Assembly (NCBI RefSeq): GCF_023156195.1
Contig: NZ_JAKUKA010000001.1
Span: 992,001 to 1,056,000, forward strand
DNA from: Chitinophaga sedimenti
GTDB taxonomy: Bacteria; Bacteroidota; Bacteroidia; Chitinophagales; Chitinophagaceae
Length of the DNA stretch: 64,000 bases
Direction: 5' to 3'
Shown: piece after piece, positions 63,679-64,000 of the stretch
Numbering within the stretch: the stretch's first letter is position 1
How the letters are laid out: each line of letters begins with the position of its first letter
The notes under the pieces: generated by a model
The model's database searches: none
Seen by the model: only the letters and a program-made list of their open reading frames with translations
What the model was told of the DNA's origin: nothing
Translations under genes and position numbers: made by a program

Positions 63679-64000
63679 ATGATGATAGGTAGAAAATTAA
63701 TGCGCCTTTGCTGCATCGGCGCGCTGTTGCCCATACACGCCATGGCGCAGCAGCAGGCCCCCGCGCCGGTTGGATTAAGAGAATTACTGCTGCGCGTTAC
63801 TACGAACGCACCTTCGCTGGCAGCCGACGAATCGGCCATCCGCGTAAAATCAGCGCAGGAAGAAGCTACGCGCTTCAACTGGCTGCCTTCTTTAAAATTA
63901 AACTACCAGGCCGCCCTGGGTACCAATAATAATATTCCCGGTGGTTATTTTTCCAATGGTATCGTACCGGGTAACTCCCGCGTACGCGAGGCCGGTAATA
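63679..64000 (+). CDS. TolC-family outer-membrane efflux protein (3' end outside window)
   Basis: N-terminal 107 codons of an outer-membrane factor. A signal peptide (LCCIGALLPIHAMAQQ) is followed by LRELLLRVTTNAPSLAADESAIRVKSAQEEATRFNWLPSLKLNYQ-type sequence, typical of TolC/OprM proteins with their helical start and the conserved LP(S/T) before the first beta strand. The protein runs off the window edge. It would form the outer-membrane channel of a tripartite efflux or metal-export pump. Confidence 0.8.
   Translation, partial: MMIGRKLMRLCCIGALLPIHAMAQQQAPAPVGLRELLLRVTTNAPSLAADESAIRVKSAQEEATRFNWLPSLKLNYQAALGTNNNIPGGYFSNGIVPGNSRVREAGN

Overview
The window looks like chromosomal DNA from a Bacteroidota species, most likely a member of the Chitinophagaceae (Chitinophaga or a close relative). 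The signs are DUF4294 and DUF4295 proteins, a ThrA-ThrB-ThrC operon with a fused aspartokinase/homoserine dehydrogenase, bacillithiol genes, a two-component sensor with a beta-propeller ectodomain, lipoproteins with short lipoboxes, promoters of the TAnnTTTG type and near 50% GC. No rRNA, tRNA, CRISPR array, phage or insertion sequence was seen.

Layout. 1-2650: a PAS histidine kinase with its CheY-like partner, then rpe. 2653-9294: a TPR lipoprotein, then the thrA-thrB-thrC operon on the minus strand, with a candidate Thr/Ile-rich leader peptide and attenuator. 9295-12638: tyrosine catabolism (hmgA, an aldo/keto reductase, hpd). 12768-16291: a small membrane protein, an L,D-transpeptidase and a GMC oxidoreductase with its subunit-3 partner. 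16421-24483: an NYN RNase, a CBS protein, lysC, fbp, a CAP lipoprotein, an ABC ATPase, a DinB/BstA-like protein, a NUDIX hydrolase and folC. 24496-32077: an outer-membrane-type protein, a TonB-like protein, a TSUP permease, an MFS transporter and an operon of agmatinase-family protein, membrane protein and radical SAM protein. 32233-41542: cytochrome c maturation (ccmE, ccmF-like), a hydrolase, DUF4294, bshB1, a TlpA-like protein, a beta-lactamase-like hydrolase and ahpC/ahpD-type peroxide defence. 41701-47880: a translation block (rpmB, rpmG, DUF4295, ftsY, a JmjC protein, rimO, a DEAD-box helicase). 48008-50347: glgB with a histone-H1-like tail. 50455-58138: small lipoproteins, a degenerate histidine kinase, a sterol-desaturase-family protein and a GH31 glucosidase. 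58139-64000: a YCF48-like propeller protein, a propeller sensor kinase with its NarL-type regulator, a small membrane protein and the start of a TolC-family gene.

The most pervasive oddity is in the sequence itself. About 45 genuine-looking reading frames are broken by single-base indels, and repairing each one restores a full-length family member. Roughly half fall in homopolymers. About 20 fall at sites that repair to CCWGG (CCAGG/CCTGG), which is the error signature expected from long-read basecalling over Dcm-type 5-methylcytosine. I therefore annotate these genes as single loci and treat the breaks as probable sequence errors, not pseudogenes. All gene limits below span the repaired locus.

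Features that look biologically new or notable are: hairpin-forming intergenic elements built from 11-bp units (3929-4034 and 36410-36581, with a simpler 11-bp array at 21181-21234), the thr leader, the H1-tailed branching enzyme, a histidine kinase lacking its histidine, a CxxxY-type CcmE, and a JmjC protein embedded among ribosome-related genes.
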